Source: Ziziphus jujuba
Taxonomy: Eukaryota; Streptophyta; Magnoliopsida; Rosales; Rhamnaceae
Assembly: GCF_031755915.1 (NCBI RefSeq)
Contig: NC_083380.1
Span: 16,883,001-16,947,000, forward strand
DNA: 64,000 bases
Direction of reading: 5' to 3'
In this document: positions 11,851-24,868 of the stretch, piece by piece
How the letters are laid out: every line of letters starts with the position of its first letter
How positions within the stretch are numbered: the first letter of the stretch is position 1
The notes under the pieces: model-generated
Seen by the model: the letters and a program-made list of their open reading frames with translations, nothing else
The model's database searches: none
What the model was told of the DNA's origin: nothing
Made by a program: the position numbers and the translations under genes

Positions 11851-12360
11851 ATCAAATATATTCTCATATGAGAACATAAAATACTTCTAAATTAATATTA
11901 GATATAACAAATATACAACAATTGATAAACCACGGGAAAGAGAAAAAAAAGCAACACTTCAAGAATATTAAAGGAACTGCCCTAATTTATACCTTAGTCA
12001 TGCCTATAGAAACAAACTTCTCTTCAGGAGCCCCATTGACATTGAATCTGGCAAGCATAGCCTAGCTTGAAACAAGTGAAAAAGGTTGCATATACATGCA
12101 ATTTGGACCAATTTCCACACCCCATTCTCAGGCAACCATAAAGCTTTTGATCAATTTCTGATGGGCCGTTACACAATAATAGAGGGCTACAGGTAAATGG
12201 GATTGAAATTGTTGACCGGCTGCACAAGTTGGTAGAGAAGGTAGTGCTACAATGGAGAAGATGTAGTAGTAGTGGTGAAGGGGAAGAAGTGTAATGGGAG
12301 AAGGTGATGGCAACGTGGTTTTTGAATGTGGACCAAAGACTTTTGAGGGAGGAGGTGATG

Positions 12361-14362
12361 TGGCAAGATTGCTCCTGGGGTCTTTCACGGACACTCGAAA
12401 TAATATTGTCCAAGGTTTAAATTTTCAATATCGATGAAAATATCAATGGTTCAAAATATGAAAATTTTCATGAAAATATTAGAAAATATCAAATATCGAT
12501 TAAAGTTTACAAAAAATTATGAAAATTAATGGAAATTTATTTTAAAAAATGGAATTTTTTTTTGAAACTTTACGTTTAGATTATTTAATCAATCAATTAT
12601 CAAATTGATTATAAAAATTACTAAAATATTGAATAGATATATTATATTTCTTTTAATCAACCGATTTATAATAAACTGTAATGATCATAAATAAACTATT
12701 ATTAATAAAAATATACAATATATATATATATTTGATAAAACTGCTTATTAATTAAGATAAAACAATTATTACAATTGCCTTATATTTCATAAATATCATT
12801 TCAATATTACATAAAACTCTTAAGTAATTGAAAATTATTAGTCTCTTCCTTATTATTATTCTGAGATTTAAAATGTGAAAAATAATTATTAAAAAATATA
12901 TCTCCTTGGTAATTTTCATGTAATTGTTAATATGTAAACCATAAGGATTTTATATTAAATGTGGTTGTCCTTAATATTTAATATAATATATTCTATCATC
13001 TTTTTACTTTTATTTGTATAATATTATTAATTTGAATACTATCAATACCAATCTACATAATATTGTATTTCCATATTATTATTTTATGTTATTATTTTTC
13101 TTTTTATATGTCAATTATTAACTTGTAATTATAGGACTTTAATAATCCATTTCATACAAAATGTATAGTAAGTGTATATATATATATATACACTTTATCA
13201 ATGAATAGAAACTATCAAGGTTATTCAATTTAATTTATTCTGTTTTATTTATATAACTAATCTTTAAAAGACAATTAAAAGGTAAAAAGAAAAAAACATA
13301 TCACTGAACTTAATTTGGTTAAAAAATATATATATGTATATATATCACTGAAGTTAATTTGGTAAAAAAAAAATTTTACTAAGTATTAATAATATTTGTG
13401 AATTTTTTTATTACAATATTTTAAAAAAATTTCATAGATATTTCTAAATTTCCATAGAAATTACATAGGAATTTCTGAAATTTCGCTGGAAATTATGAAT
13501 TTTTTAATCAAATCGTTAAGAATTTGATGTAGATATTTTGACAGGAATTTCCATGGAAATTTCAGAAATTTCAATGGATATTATGAAAATTCTACTTATT
13601 TTGATTTAGAATCTAAATTTCTTTTCGATCCCCTTAAAAAAATCAAAATTTTTTCAAAAATTTCAATTTTTAAAACCTTGGTCTCACCTAGGGATGCTTT
13701 ACCAAATTTCCTATCGAAAATCTGGTAAAACCTTTCTATAATTTGGATATAACCCAATCATATATATAGAATGACAAAAATAAATTTTCATAGAATTCTC
13801 ACAAAATCATTAATCAAAGATAATATAGGAGTTATACATCTTAGGTTAATCTACCATAACAATCTAAATCTAAAGAATACAAATAAAGAAATGCAAAATA
13901 TTAAAGTGCTCAATATAATGTATATATCATAATACAACGAAAGTAACAATATTTACTATCATTATAGTTAAAGGAAAAAATCAACACATTAGCATCCCAA
14001 TACCATATAAACAATGAAGATACCTAGATGTGATGGACATAACATCTTAATTGAGGGATAGGGGAACAATTTAAAAATAAAATTATGAAACAAGCTTAGT
14101 GAGTGGAATAAAATAAAAATATGAAAACAATCACTAAACTTCAAAACTTTTTACTCAAGATATTACTTCCACTTTTTTGAAAAATTTTCCTTTTTAAAAC
14201 CTTTTTCATAAAACCACTTGTATCCTATATCAATATCATAAAATGAGTATCTCATAATTAAGAAATTTAAAATATTAATAACTAATTGAAACATAAGTTT
14301 AATACTAGACAATAAACAATATAATCATAACCATAGAAGCGATAATAAAAACGTAGAAAAAT

Positions 14363-14404
<42 letters not shown>

Positions 14405-16522
14405 CTAGAAAATTATACAATATACCATATGATATATCTAATATTGCTAGTTGGTATAAGGGATCCAAAACATCATTGGACAGTAAAGAAATACAAAGAA
14501 ACTAATGTCATGAAGGAGTGACACATAACTCAACATCATTCCAAGAGAATGGCACACAATTCAATCATTATCGTCTTACCATGACAACCTATCATCCTTT
14601 GATTGTGAGGAAGTGTTACATAACTCATCATCACTCCGAAAAAATGGCACACAACTCAACCATAATTCTTTTATGTCGTGATTGCACATAAAATAACTAA
14701 GCGTACACGCAATAATAACATATAGCAGAACCCTTAATACTATATGGTACACCATTTAAAAACTACAATATAGTATTTATAATAACCCTTCAAAAATCAT
14801 ATTTTCCATTTTTCCAAACAAATACAATACCATAATCTAGAATTTAATATTCAAACCTGATCACTTATTTAAATATTTAAAAAATTCCACATCATCATTT
14901 CATGACAAGATATAAATATAAAAAATGAAATATATAACATCATAGATCATATTAAGCACTTTGAAATACAAAATACAAAATTTCCAATTTCCAATTTCCT
15001 TTCTCAAAACCAATTATTTTTTAAAAGGATAAAAACATCAATTCAAATACGAAGATATTTAAATATCAAGATTTTCAAGTTCATCATGACTCATTAGAAT
15101 TTAAAAATATGTCAAAAGTCATATAAAATGATAATACATATATATAAGGATATATTCATATATGTATACGATAAACATTTAAACCAAACCATATTTATAA
15201 AATATTCAAACCATATATATATTGTACTAATGTGCCCGAAATAAATTAAAAACACAAACCATTTGTATATACTGCTAATATCCACTCCTATTTTTCCATA
15301 GGGTTGCCTCTAATCTTAGTACGGGTGCCTATAACATAATAATATATTTCTTAAGCTCCAAAAATCAAACCCAAAAAATTGGTGCATACTAAATGTTTTT
15401 AAATACTTTATACAACTTTCAAATCATATAAATTGGACATGAAAGGGTCCAATTATTCTGCGAATCTTTGTGACCCAATATCCAAAATTGGGGTTATTCA
15501 TTCGAAGGCCAATTTGATGAAATTCTTTTGAATGGTCCTCTTAACATCTAATTACACAAATACAACTTTAATTTTATTCAATTTGTTCAATTTTATTTAA
15601 ATGCAATCCAGTTTTATCCAGTATTAAATTAAATGACCCCAAAAATAGAAAAATTTCAAACGATACTCAAAATTTATAAATTTTATATCAATGGAAAGCC
15701 TAAAAGTAAGAAATGCATTGATATACTCACTTTGGTCCAAAAGTCTTGCCTATGGCAGGAAAATACATTGCAAAATTCAACCAAATTTTTTTGCCAATGG
15801 ATTTCTCTAACTGTGTGAATCTCAATAAACTGAAGGTGCCAATGGATTCAAAGGGTCCAAAATAGGAAGGAGAAATGTATGGCATGGCCTTGAATGGCTA
15901 GAAAAGCTAGATTCTCAAACGACTCATTGGATCGCCACTATTGACTTTGTTAGCTAGATTCGAGCACGTCCAGTAGTGGTTTGACATGAAATTTGGTGGC
16001 CAAGGTCACTGTGAGATGGTTAAGGACGTTGACTAGCACGTGTGAAAAGTGGTGGTAAGAAAATAGGTCAAATCGGTGTGACCTAGTTGGAGGTGGAAAT
16101 GGGTTGCAAATAGATCGGGTAGGGTTGTAAGGTTCCACGGATTTGTAGGGGGTTTTTGGGATTTTTTTTAGGTATTTTCTGAATCATTTAATGAAGACAA
16201 AGTTCTTCATATACTTATATACCCTTAGGTCATTGACAGATAAAAATCTAGGATTGATATGAACATTGATATAATACTAATGTTTAATAACTTACTTGAA
16301 CCGTAACTTTTTAACCCGAATTCGGAATTAGACGTGCCGCCAATCTATAAACTCGTATCGACGAGTCTATGCTATGTTATAAGAGTTAAAGCCAAATTTC
16401 ATCTCCAAAGAAAAGTCAAACTTGATCCCAATTAAAAGTTCAATTTGGTTATACTTGGACAACTCTAGTCAAACGGTGAAAAAATTCCAATTTTAGGTGT
16501 TTTCTCAAGATGGGATGTTACA
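12361..16522 (-). repeat. 3' LTR of the 12.4-kb retrotransposon (interrupted)
   Basis: Collinear with 21897-24719 over about 2.8 kb. Paired landmarks are GTGCTCAATATAATGTATA (13906 and 22148), ATGAAGATACCTAGATGTGAT near 14012 with its counterpart near 22250, and TATATCAATGGAAAGCCTAA (15685 and 23909). It is interrupted at 12411-13680 by a DNA element. Outer end TGGCAAG (plus), inner end TGTTACA. Confidence 0.88.
12411..13680. mobile_element. 1.27-kb inverted-repeat DNA element inserted in the 3' LTR
   Basis: Starts CAAGGTTTAAATTTTCAAT and ends as its reverse complement ..AATTTTTAAAACCTTG. It is flanked by GTC on both sides (12408-12410, 13681-13683), whereas the intact partner LTR has a single GTC at the corresponding site (near 21943). 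The interior is AT-rich and non-coding, with repeated phrases such as GAAATTTC and TTCCATGGAAAT near 13430-13600, like subterminal repeats. The 3-base TSD suggests a CACTA or PIF-type superfamily, but the termini match neither clearly. Confidence 0.75.
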
Positions 16523-16536
16523 AACCTTCCCCTCTT
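16523..16536 (-). promoter_or_regulatory. Polypurine tract of the retrotransposon
   Basis: Read on minus: AAGAGGGGAAGGTT directly against the TGTAACA start of the 3' LTR. It would prime plus-strand DNA synthesis. Confidence 0.75.
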
Positions 16537-17980
16537 ATGAAAATTTGTTCTTAAAATTTCATACCTTGATATTGGAGCATGCAAAGATGCTGAACCAACA
16601 TGGTCTAATCATTTGGAATCCAACATAAGTTAACTTTCAGAGAAAATTTCCATTGGTAGAAACTACTTAACCATGAGATCTTACTCAACCCAACTAGGTT
16701 TACACTTGAAGAACATTAATGCAGCAATGTAAACCACTAAGCACTCAAGTTCTAACCTTAAAAATGATAACATTTTGACTTTACTACACTGTAGAACAAA
16801 CTCTAATTCTTTACAAAGAGTCCAAAAGTAAGAAGTAAACTAAAATGATCAATACCAAATCCATAAAAAGCACAATGATAACAACAGATCTTTACTAACT
16901 CCCAAAACAAAATAGCACAAGAATCAATATTCTAGTGGTCAATTCCAAAGCCAACTCAAAACCATTAATATCACAATTATAAAAAAAATATACATTTTTT
17001 ACCAGTAATAACTAACTCTAATAATCCATTCATCACCTAAAAAAACAAAATTTATAACTTAAGTCTAATTTCTCAAACCAAATACTAATGACTCAAAATA
17101 AAAATTGAGATTGTTCATTTTGATGAAACCACACTTTCTTCCGATTTTGAGTAGACTACAAAATTCATTCTTCAAATAATGAAAATTTTAAATCTTAATT
17201 CTAATATTATAACCTAATACTAAGAGACTAAATACTAAATCCTCAAACTATTAAAAGTATCAGTGTTATCTTATAGTCTTTCTGTATCCTCCAAATCGAC
17301 AATATCTTTAAAGATGAAAAGTTGCCAAGGAGTATCAATTGCAAGATCTAAGTATCCAATATGTCCCTTATAGGGTAAATTGTCATGCCATAAAAAATAA
17401 ATCAACCCTAAGTGTGGCTGCCTTTATTTGCTATAATAGACCACCATTAGGCATCTGTCTAAACCATCGGAACGATCTGAGTTTTGTGCTATGTCATGAA
17501 GAATACTCTGCCTCTACCTGTCTATCATCTTTCCTGATTTTCATCTTTAATTGTAGCTATAGAATGCTACCCTGTACTCATGGAACTTCCTACAGCCTAG
17601 TTTGCCCGTATGTCTCTTAGCATCAATAATTCTTTCCCAGCTCTAAGAACTTCAATATCATTATGCATCATAAGCGCATCCATGTCAATAGTAGCCTGAT
17701 CATCCTACCGTGTAATGATAAATGCTTTGGCTCAACTCAGTAAGCATTCAATATGACCACAACTTCCACTTATAGATTCCAGGATTGGGTGTTGTCTTGA
17801 AATTAATATGATCACACATCAACCACATGAATAGGAATCGTATCTATATTCTTATTTGGAGTAGCACAGATATCTAATCACGTCATTAAGAATACTCAGC
17901 TTTGGCTTGATGGTTTTCCTCATTAACTATTATCTTTCCCCATTGGTGTAACGCGGTTTAGTACTGGTAGATGTAACAAC
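16537..17980 (-). other. Retrotransposon internal DNA, downstream part, decayed
   Basis: By position this should encode the end of pol. I see no long open frame on minus and no integrase or reverse transcriptase motif, only AT-rich sequence with many stops. It ends at ACAAC (17976-17980), the left TSD of the nested solo LTR. Confidence 0.55.
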
Positions 17981-20952
17981 TGTCAGGACCCGTCCAGAAT
18001 TCCTCCCTGAAACCCTAGACAAGCCCTGATCCCAGGGAAATACCACCGAACCTTCCAACGAAAAATCCGGCAGTACCTCCCCTAAGGATAGAACTAACCA
18101 AAAATTTCCTGCACTGAAAACACACTTCTATATTTACCTCCTTATTCCTCCCACAATACTACAAGTTGATTCCACAAATTTACAGCACTTCAAATGAACA
18201 ACAATAATCTAGTGCATAATTAATACATAAATGTCCGAGACAGTATACAGAGCTTTATGAGTTACTATTAAACATAAAATGCAACAGGAGTGAAAGAAAT
18301 ATTACAACTGCAATAAAAGAAGGCAAAGGTTCTTCTCGAACTAAGACAGCGATGAAGATCAAGTCCGCTTCGGATGAATACCGACAAAACCTGGTATCTA
18401 GAGGAACGAAATTTAAAAATATGAGATGCTAATCATCTCAGTGAGTGACCCTATCTACTGTACAATTATAATACCACGATAATTAAGTAGATAAATAATA
18501 ATTAATTAGAAATAATAATTTCTCTCAAAACCCTTACAATTCTCTCGGTTGGAAAAGTTCCCCTTTTAAAACATTTTCGTAAAACCCTTTATTTGTATTC
18601 CCCGAAAACCAAAACATCAATTTATTCAACTAAATATTAAATAAAATATAATAAGTCAAGCATCCAAAATTTATAATTAAAAGAAATTAATTTATTGAAT
18701 AATTAAGTAAAGGGAAAATTAAACCAATTTAAAATCCCCATTCAAATAAATACCAAAAACAGTATTAATTATATTTTTAATTCCAATACAATTTCAAAAT
18801 ATTTATTTTAAAATTTTAGTTCTGAAAATCACTTGATGCACCCACTATATATCAGTGGCACCAACAATACCCAGCGTCCCAAGGTACCGCCAAATAGGAG
18901 GTTATAGAGAGAAACCGGCATACAGTCGCGTGACGTCCCACCGCGCCGCTGCTAACAGGTGTCCCGGCCATGGAGGGGCGGCCTACCCTCATCCGATGGC
19001 AACCACAGGACAACCCCATAAAATTACCTGCGCGCTACTCACACCCACCAGCGCGCTAATCACATCCGTGTGCACACTAATCATATCACATATAAACAGA
19101 ACACCAGTACGTGTACGGTGCATCTAAAAATCATAAATCAATACATCTCAAAATTTCAAATTTTCCATAAACATACCGGGTTTATTCCATCCAATTAAAC
19201 CCGGAAAGTTTCCACAATTTCTTTATAATCAACATCATAAATTCCATGATTTCCAAATCTACCAACTCCCAAATCCACCAATTTAAATATTCAAATTTTT
19301 CCAATGGCATAAATATTTTTGAAATATAATAAATTAAATCACATAATATTCCATGGGCATACTTATAAAAATTGAAGTCACCAATATAAACAAATATTTT
19401 CCTTGAATATTTGAAAATCAAAACATGCCCAAAATAATGTTAAAACCACCAGAATTTCATATATAATTGAATTCCAAAATTCTCAAGACCATAAAATAAT
19501 TTTTGCATGGCATAAATTTATATAATGCATATTTCTTTAATCAAAATAAATCCACCAATAATCTCCACAATAAATCAATTAAATATTTGACACATAGAAT
19601 ATAATTTTCAAATATTCAATTCATACAAAATATTCACAAATTTAATTCCCGAAATTAATTTGAAGGTGGGTCACTCACCTTAAGCATGCAATTAACCCAC
19701 GATCCACCATAGGATCGATTCCACAATTCACACGTGCTCCTAAAACACAATTCACACACAGTCAAATAAATTAATATTTTATTCGGGTAAATAATACCCG
19801 GTACCCGGGAGGTTAAACACAAACGTTAACCAAAATTGACAAATTATATGTCTATGGAAAGCTTGTGAGATGGGGATCACATTACCGACCTCCATTGAGC
19901 TCAATTTGACTGCGGTGGCTGGAATTTGGCCGGAAAGTTTCGGCCGGTTTTGATCTCCTCGTATCTCGCAAACCGCTTCGAATTTTGGAAATTGGAGGCC
20001 ATATTTGAACTCAGAGGACCTAAAATAGGGGGAGAGGGGTGGCAATTTGGACTGGACTGGCCGGAAAACACAAGAAAAGAGGAGAGAGAAAATTTTCCGA
20101 CCGGCGAAGCTGGGCGCGTCCGGCGGCCGGTGACCGTGAAATTTTACAGCCGAGCTCGCCTCCTCCCTCCGCTCATCACTGGCCGGCGCGTGTAGCAAGG
20201 TGGTGGCTGGTGAGAACAACGACGGTGAGGCTGAGAGGGAGAAAGGAAAGGAAAGGAAGAAGGAGAAGGAAGAAGAAGAAGAAAGAAAAGAGAAATTTCC
20301 CCCCGTGTCCCCCCCCCCCCCCCCTCTTTTTCCCCACGTGGGGAGAAGAAAAGAAAAAGAAAAAGAAGAAAAAGAAAAAAAGATAATAAAATAAAATTAA
20401 ATAATAAAATAATATTATTATATAAAATAACAATAAAATAATTTGATATTAAACATGGTTGACATGTGGCATCTCAACATGGTGACACATGGTCACATTT
20501 ATTAAGTCACACGTGGCACATCGTTACACGTTTAAAAAAATAATATTAAAATAATATAGTATTTGAAAAACTCTACAGGTCTATAACTTTCAAACCACAT
20601 GTCCAAATCGGACGTGCCGCTAGTCTACGGACTCGTATCGACGAGTAATTCACAACCATGCATGAGTCAAAGCTCAACTTTGCATGAATAAAAAGTCAAC
20701 TCGGGCACCCTTGGACAACTTTGACCCCAACTTGTTTTGCTCATAACTTTCAAACCGTAGCTCCATTTTCAACGTGCTACTAGTCTACGAACTCGTGCTA
20801 ACGTGTACTTCGTAACGGTACCTCAATCAACCTAGAATTCTATCTGAGTCAAAAAGTCAACTTTTGACCCCCTTCTATCAACTGTCAACAGTCAACGGTC
20901 ACCCTCGGTCAAAGTTGGAAACTTCCGTTGCACTTTGGGATGGGGTGTTACA
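17981..20952 (-). mobile_element. Nested solo LTR, 2972 bp
   Basis: Runs TGTCAGGACCC..GGGTGTTACA on plus and is flanked by the perfect 5-base TSD ACAAC (17976-17980 and 20953-20957). Read on minus it starts TGTAACACCCCATCCC, a common start of plant gypsy LTRs. It has no internal domain or second LTR, so it is a solo LTR produced by LTR-LTR recombination. It contains C/G-rich stretches (18840-19100, 19900-20340), purine repeats and a C14 run near 20311-20324. Open frames inside it, such as a 146-codon minus frame at 19779-20219, match no protein I know and are probably incidental. Confidence 0.9.
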
Positions 20953-20957
20953 ACAAC

Positions 20958-21881
20958 TGTCTAGCCTAGCTAAAAACTCAGTCTCGTAGTACCATTTGTT
21001 TGCTAAGGAGATATACTAAATCCAAAAGCTACACCATCATTGAGCACCAAAAGATGACATTCCTTTTTGAAATGGTGAAGCTGTCCACAATAGTAGCATC
21101 CATTGTCTATTTGACAAATCTCAAAGAATAAGAACTACACGAACACTATAATCTCATCAAGATCATCCATACTGGTTATAATTGAGCTATCAAAAGTGAT
21201 GAGAATACTGCCACACCTGACTAAGAATAGATTAGTATCATACGTAAAGGTACTCTATAACTCCACAACCACTAACAATAATGATACCACCTCTAATAAC
21301 GCCGCCACTAGATAACTCATAAACTGTAGGAGTCCCATTTTGGGCGATACTCATGGAAGCATTAAAATAAAATCAACATCAAAAACCATACAAGGCTAAC
21401 CTTAAGAACTATACCTTGGATAGTCATAGCCAAAATCTTTATTAAACAATCTATGGAATCCCTCCTATGTGCAATCTCATCTACACCCTCAATTGTCTCA
21501 AGCTAATTTCTAAATCTTACACTTCCACATCTAGAAATCATTTTTAGAACAATATGAAAGAAAAGTGAGCTCAAAAGTCAAATCCAAACCAATTAATACA
21601 ATCGAAAGAAATATATATGTCTGAAAATAAAATCAAACATCAAAAGATAAAAGGATGTTGCAATTCAAATATTGCAACTTAGCAAATAAATTTTAAGATA
21701 GAAGATAAATTTCTAGAATGATAAAGTAATATTGAAAGAAAAAAATGATGTTGTAACTTAAATGTCACATTTTCACCAAATCAACATTAATAACAAGAAT
21801 AAATGATAAAAATAATGAAGCAAATATCATAGGAAAAGGATGCACACATAGGTGCGAGTTCATAGGAGCAAGAAACCTAAT
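20958..21881 (-). other. Retrotransposon internal DNA with a gag zinc-knuckle remnant
   Basis: At 21057-21098 the minus strand reads CYYCGQLHHFKKEC, a perfect CX2CX4HX4C zinc knuckle as found at the C-terminus of retrotransposon Gag (nucleocapsid). It is preceded in frame by ICQIDNG. The surrounding frame is broken and no capsid domain is recognisable, so this is a gag relic. Its position just inside the 5' LTR agrees with gag order. Confidence 0.7.
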
Positions 21882-21893
21882 GCTCTGATACCA
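21882..21893 (-). promoter_or_regulatory. Primer-binding site for initiator tRNA-Met
   Basis: On minus it reads TGGTATCAGAGC, the standard plant retrotransposon PBS, three bases from the TATCA end of the 5' LTR. It fixes the element's orientation and the LTR boundary. Confidence 0.93.
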
Positions 21894-21896
21894 AAT

Positions 21897-23418
21897 TGAT
21901 AAGAAAGCTCCTAGGATCCTTCCCAGACATCTGAAGTGGTCCTGCTTAAGGAAGCTCTATCGAATTTTCTATTGAAAATCTAGTAAAATCTCCCATAATT
22001 TAGATATAACGTTATCGTACAAATAAAATGACGTAAACAATTTTTGATAGAATTCTCTCAAAATCATCAATCAAAGATTAGATTAGAGTCATACATATTT
22101 AATCCACTATAGCAATCTACGAAGTACAAATGAACAATTGCAAAATATTGAAAGTGCTCAATATAATGTATACATCAAAACACAACAAAAGAAAGAATAT
22201 TTACTATATGTGAGTTAAAAAAAAAATCAATAGTGAAATACCATACAAAAAATGAAGATGCCTAGATGTGATCGACATAACCTGTCACCTAAGATTTATG
22301 GAAACAATTTAAAAACAACACTATAAGACATGCTCTATAAGTGGAATAAAATAATAATATGAAAATAGTCATTAAACTTTAAAACTTTTCACTCAAGACC
22401 TCACTTTCCCTCTTTTGAAAGTTCCCATTTTTTAAAACTTTTTTCATAAAAACACAACTTATATCCCAAATCAACATCATAAAATGAGCATCTCATAATT
22501 AAGAAATTTAAAATATTAATAACCATCTGAAATATAAATTTAATGCTGAACAATAAGCAATATCATCATAGTCATAGAAGCAATAATGAAAATATAGTCA
22601 AACCACCAATATATGTATATCTGCTAAAACAAATTTTATAATGTATCTACGATAAACCTAGTACTACCAGTTGGTATGAGGCATTCCAAAACAAAGTAGA
22701 CAGTAAAGATGTACAAATATAAACCAATATCATGAGGGAATGGTACACAACTAATCATCACTATGAGAGAATGACACATAATTCAATCATTATTCTCTCG
22801 TATCATGCTAACTTATTATCATATGCTCATGAAGGAGTAGTATACAATTTATCATTATTTGAGAGAATGGTATACAACTCAATCATTATTCTCTCATATC
22901 ACAACTATGCATAAAATAACTAAGCTTGACTAATAGTATATAACAAAACCACTAGTACTATATGGTATACCATTTAAAACAATAGTATAGTGTTCATAAT
23001 AACCATTTCAAAATCATACTTTCATTTTTTCCTAAACAAATACAATGCCATAATCTATAATTTAATATTCAAACCTGACTATTTATTTTAATATTCTAAA
23101 AATTCCACATTATCATTTCATGTCAAGATATAAGTACTAACAGTGAAATATATTACATCATAAACCACTTCAAGCACTTTGAAATGAAAACACTTATATA
23201 TAGTTCAAAATATAAAATTTCTAATTTCCTCCTTAAAACCAATTGTTTTCCAAAAAGACTAAAACATCAATTTAAATACTAAAATATTTAAATATCAAGA
23301 TTTTCAAGTTCATCATAAACTCATTAAAATTTAAAATCATGTCAAGAGTCACATGAAATGGTAACAAATATGTATAAAAGCATAAATTCATATATGTATA
23401 CAATAAATATTTAATATG

Positions 23419-23475
<57 letters not shown>

Positions 23476-24719
23476 ACTAATATGCCTAAAAGCATTTAAA
23501 AACATAAAACACTTGCAGATATTGCTAATGTTCACTCCTAATCCTTGTATAGTCGCTTCTTGCCTATTATATATTAAAATACTTTTTAGCTTTTAAAAAT
23601 CAAACCTAAAACATTGGTGTGTACCAAATATCTTAAAATACTACAACTCTCAAATCATATAAACTGAATACTAAAGAATTAAGTTATTCTAAAAACCTTT
23701 GGGACCGATACCAAAAATTGTAATTTTTCATCTAAGGGCAAATTTATGAAATCGAACCTTCAAATGGGTCCTCTTAACATCTAACAATACAAATCCAACT
23801 TAATTTTGTCCAATTTTGTCTAAACACAATTTAATTTTATCTGGTATTAAACTCAGTGATCCAAAAATAGAAAAATTATCAAACAAGTTCAAATTTTATA
23901 AACTTTATATCAATGGAAAGCCTAAGAGATGTGGAATGCATTGATGTACTCATGTTAGTCCAAAAGTTTCGCCCATGGCCTAAAAACATGTCATAAAATT
24001 GACCCAACTTCTTATTGATGGATCTCTTAAATCATGTGGAATCTTGATGAACGAGAGGTGCCAATGGATTCAGAGGGTCAAAATAAGGTGGAGGGTGTAT
24101 GGCAAGGTTGAAAAGCCAAATTCTTCAGTGACTCATCCAATCACCATTGCCAGCTATGTCATCCAGATCTAGCTGCATCCAATGGTAGTTTGTCTTGAAA
24201 TTTTATGGCTAAGGTCACCATGAGATAGGTAAGGATGATGGCTGGCACATATGAATAGTGGTGGCCAGAAAATCTATCAAATCTGTGTAATTCGATTGGA
24301 GCTCAAAACAAGTTGGTTCATGTTTGATGGGTTTGTAGGGATTTTTGTGGACTTTTTTGTGTATTAGCTAAATTATTTAATGATGGCGTGATTTTCCATG
24401 TATTTATACAACTTTGGGTCACTAATAGAAAGAAAAAAAAAATTAGAAAACTGGTTTGGATATTAATATAATACTGATATTTAAAAACTTCCCAGAACCA
24501 TATCTTTTTAACTATAACTTAGAATTTGACATTCCGCCAATCTATGAACTCTTATCAAGAAGATCTATGCTATGGTATAAAGGTCAAAGCTGAATTCCAT
24601 CTCTAAAGAAAAATCAAACTTGATTCCACTTAAAAGTCCATTTTGATCAGACTTGGTTATCTCTGGTCAAACTGTTCAAAAATTTCAACTCCAGGCATTT
24701 TCTCAAAATGGGTCATGCA
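21897..24719 (-). repeat. 5' LTR of the 12.4-kb retrotransposon, 2823 bp
   Basis: Plus-strand ends TGATAAG..GGTCATGCA; read on minus it starts TGCATGACCC and ends CTTATCA next to the PBS. It is the partner of 12361-16522 and lacks the DNA element found there. It contains an AT microsatellite (23419-23471). Confidence 0.88.
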
Positions 24720-24868
24720 TGATGAGATGGAGATGACTGGGTCCATGGTGAAGGTGGTGTGTGTGGGGAAGGAAGAGATTGTGGTGGCTAACTGTGGCGA
24801 TTTGTGAACGGTGCTGAGAAAAAGAAGATGCAAAAAAGGAGATGATGTGTCTTAAGTTTTTGTGTTTT

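Larger units (their letters stand above)
12361..24719 (-). mobile_element. LTR retrotransposon (gypsy-like, degenerate), 12.4 kb
   Basis: Flanked by the 5-base TSD TGATG (12356-12360 and 24720-24724). Two diverged 2.8-kb LTRs in direct orientation bound an internal region with a primer-binding site complementary to initiator tRNA-Met (21882-21893) and a polypurine tract (16523-16536), both placing the element on the minus strand. Both LTRs run TG..CA. Internal DNA, less the nested solo LTR, is only about 2.4 kb; it keeps a gag-type zinc knuckle, but I recognise no protease, reverse transcriptase or integrase. It is therefore non-autonomous or decayed, similar to a LARD. The gypsy-like label rests on the TGTAACATCCC-type LTR start and the zinc knuckle. 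Confidence 0.88.
12151..24806 (+). pseudogene. Captured PP2C protein phosphatase fragment, split by the retrotransposon
   Basis: Two pieces, 12151-12360 and 24725-24806, become contiguous once the retrotransposon and one TSD copy are removed. The second half reads GSMVKVVCVGKEEIVVANCGDL and stops, which matches the core PP2C strand motif 'GSTAvv..v...iivANCGDSRAVL' just upstream of the catalytic SRAV box. In another frame the first half reads IVDRLHKLVEKVV, like the 'CRERLHelv.eEV' helix of plant clade A PP2Cs. A frame change and a stop (TAA 12292-12294) lie between the pieces, so it cannot make phosphatase. Clade assignment is tentative; the VANCGD match is the strong part. Confidence 0.65.

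Noticed and set aside
12024..12413. Minus-strand open frames of 88 and 129 codons
   Set aside because: They are antisense to the PP2C-like fragment and cross the retrotransposon border at 12361, so they are not genes.
19779..20386. Open frames of up to 146 codons with Lys/Glu or Gly/Phe runs
   Set aside because: They sit inside the nested solo LTR and are driven by GA-rich and C-run low-complexity DNA; no start context, no family.
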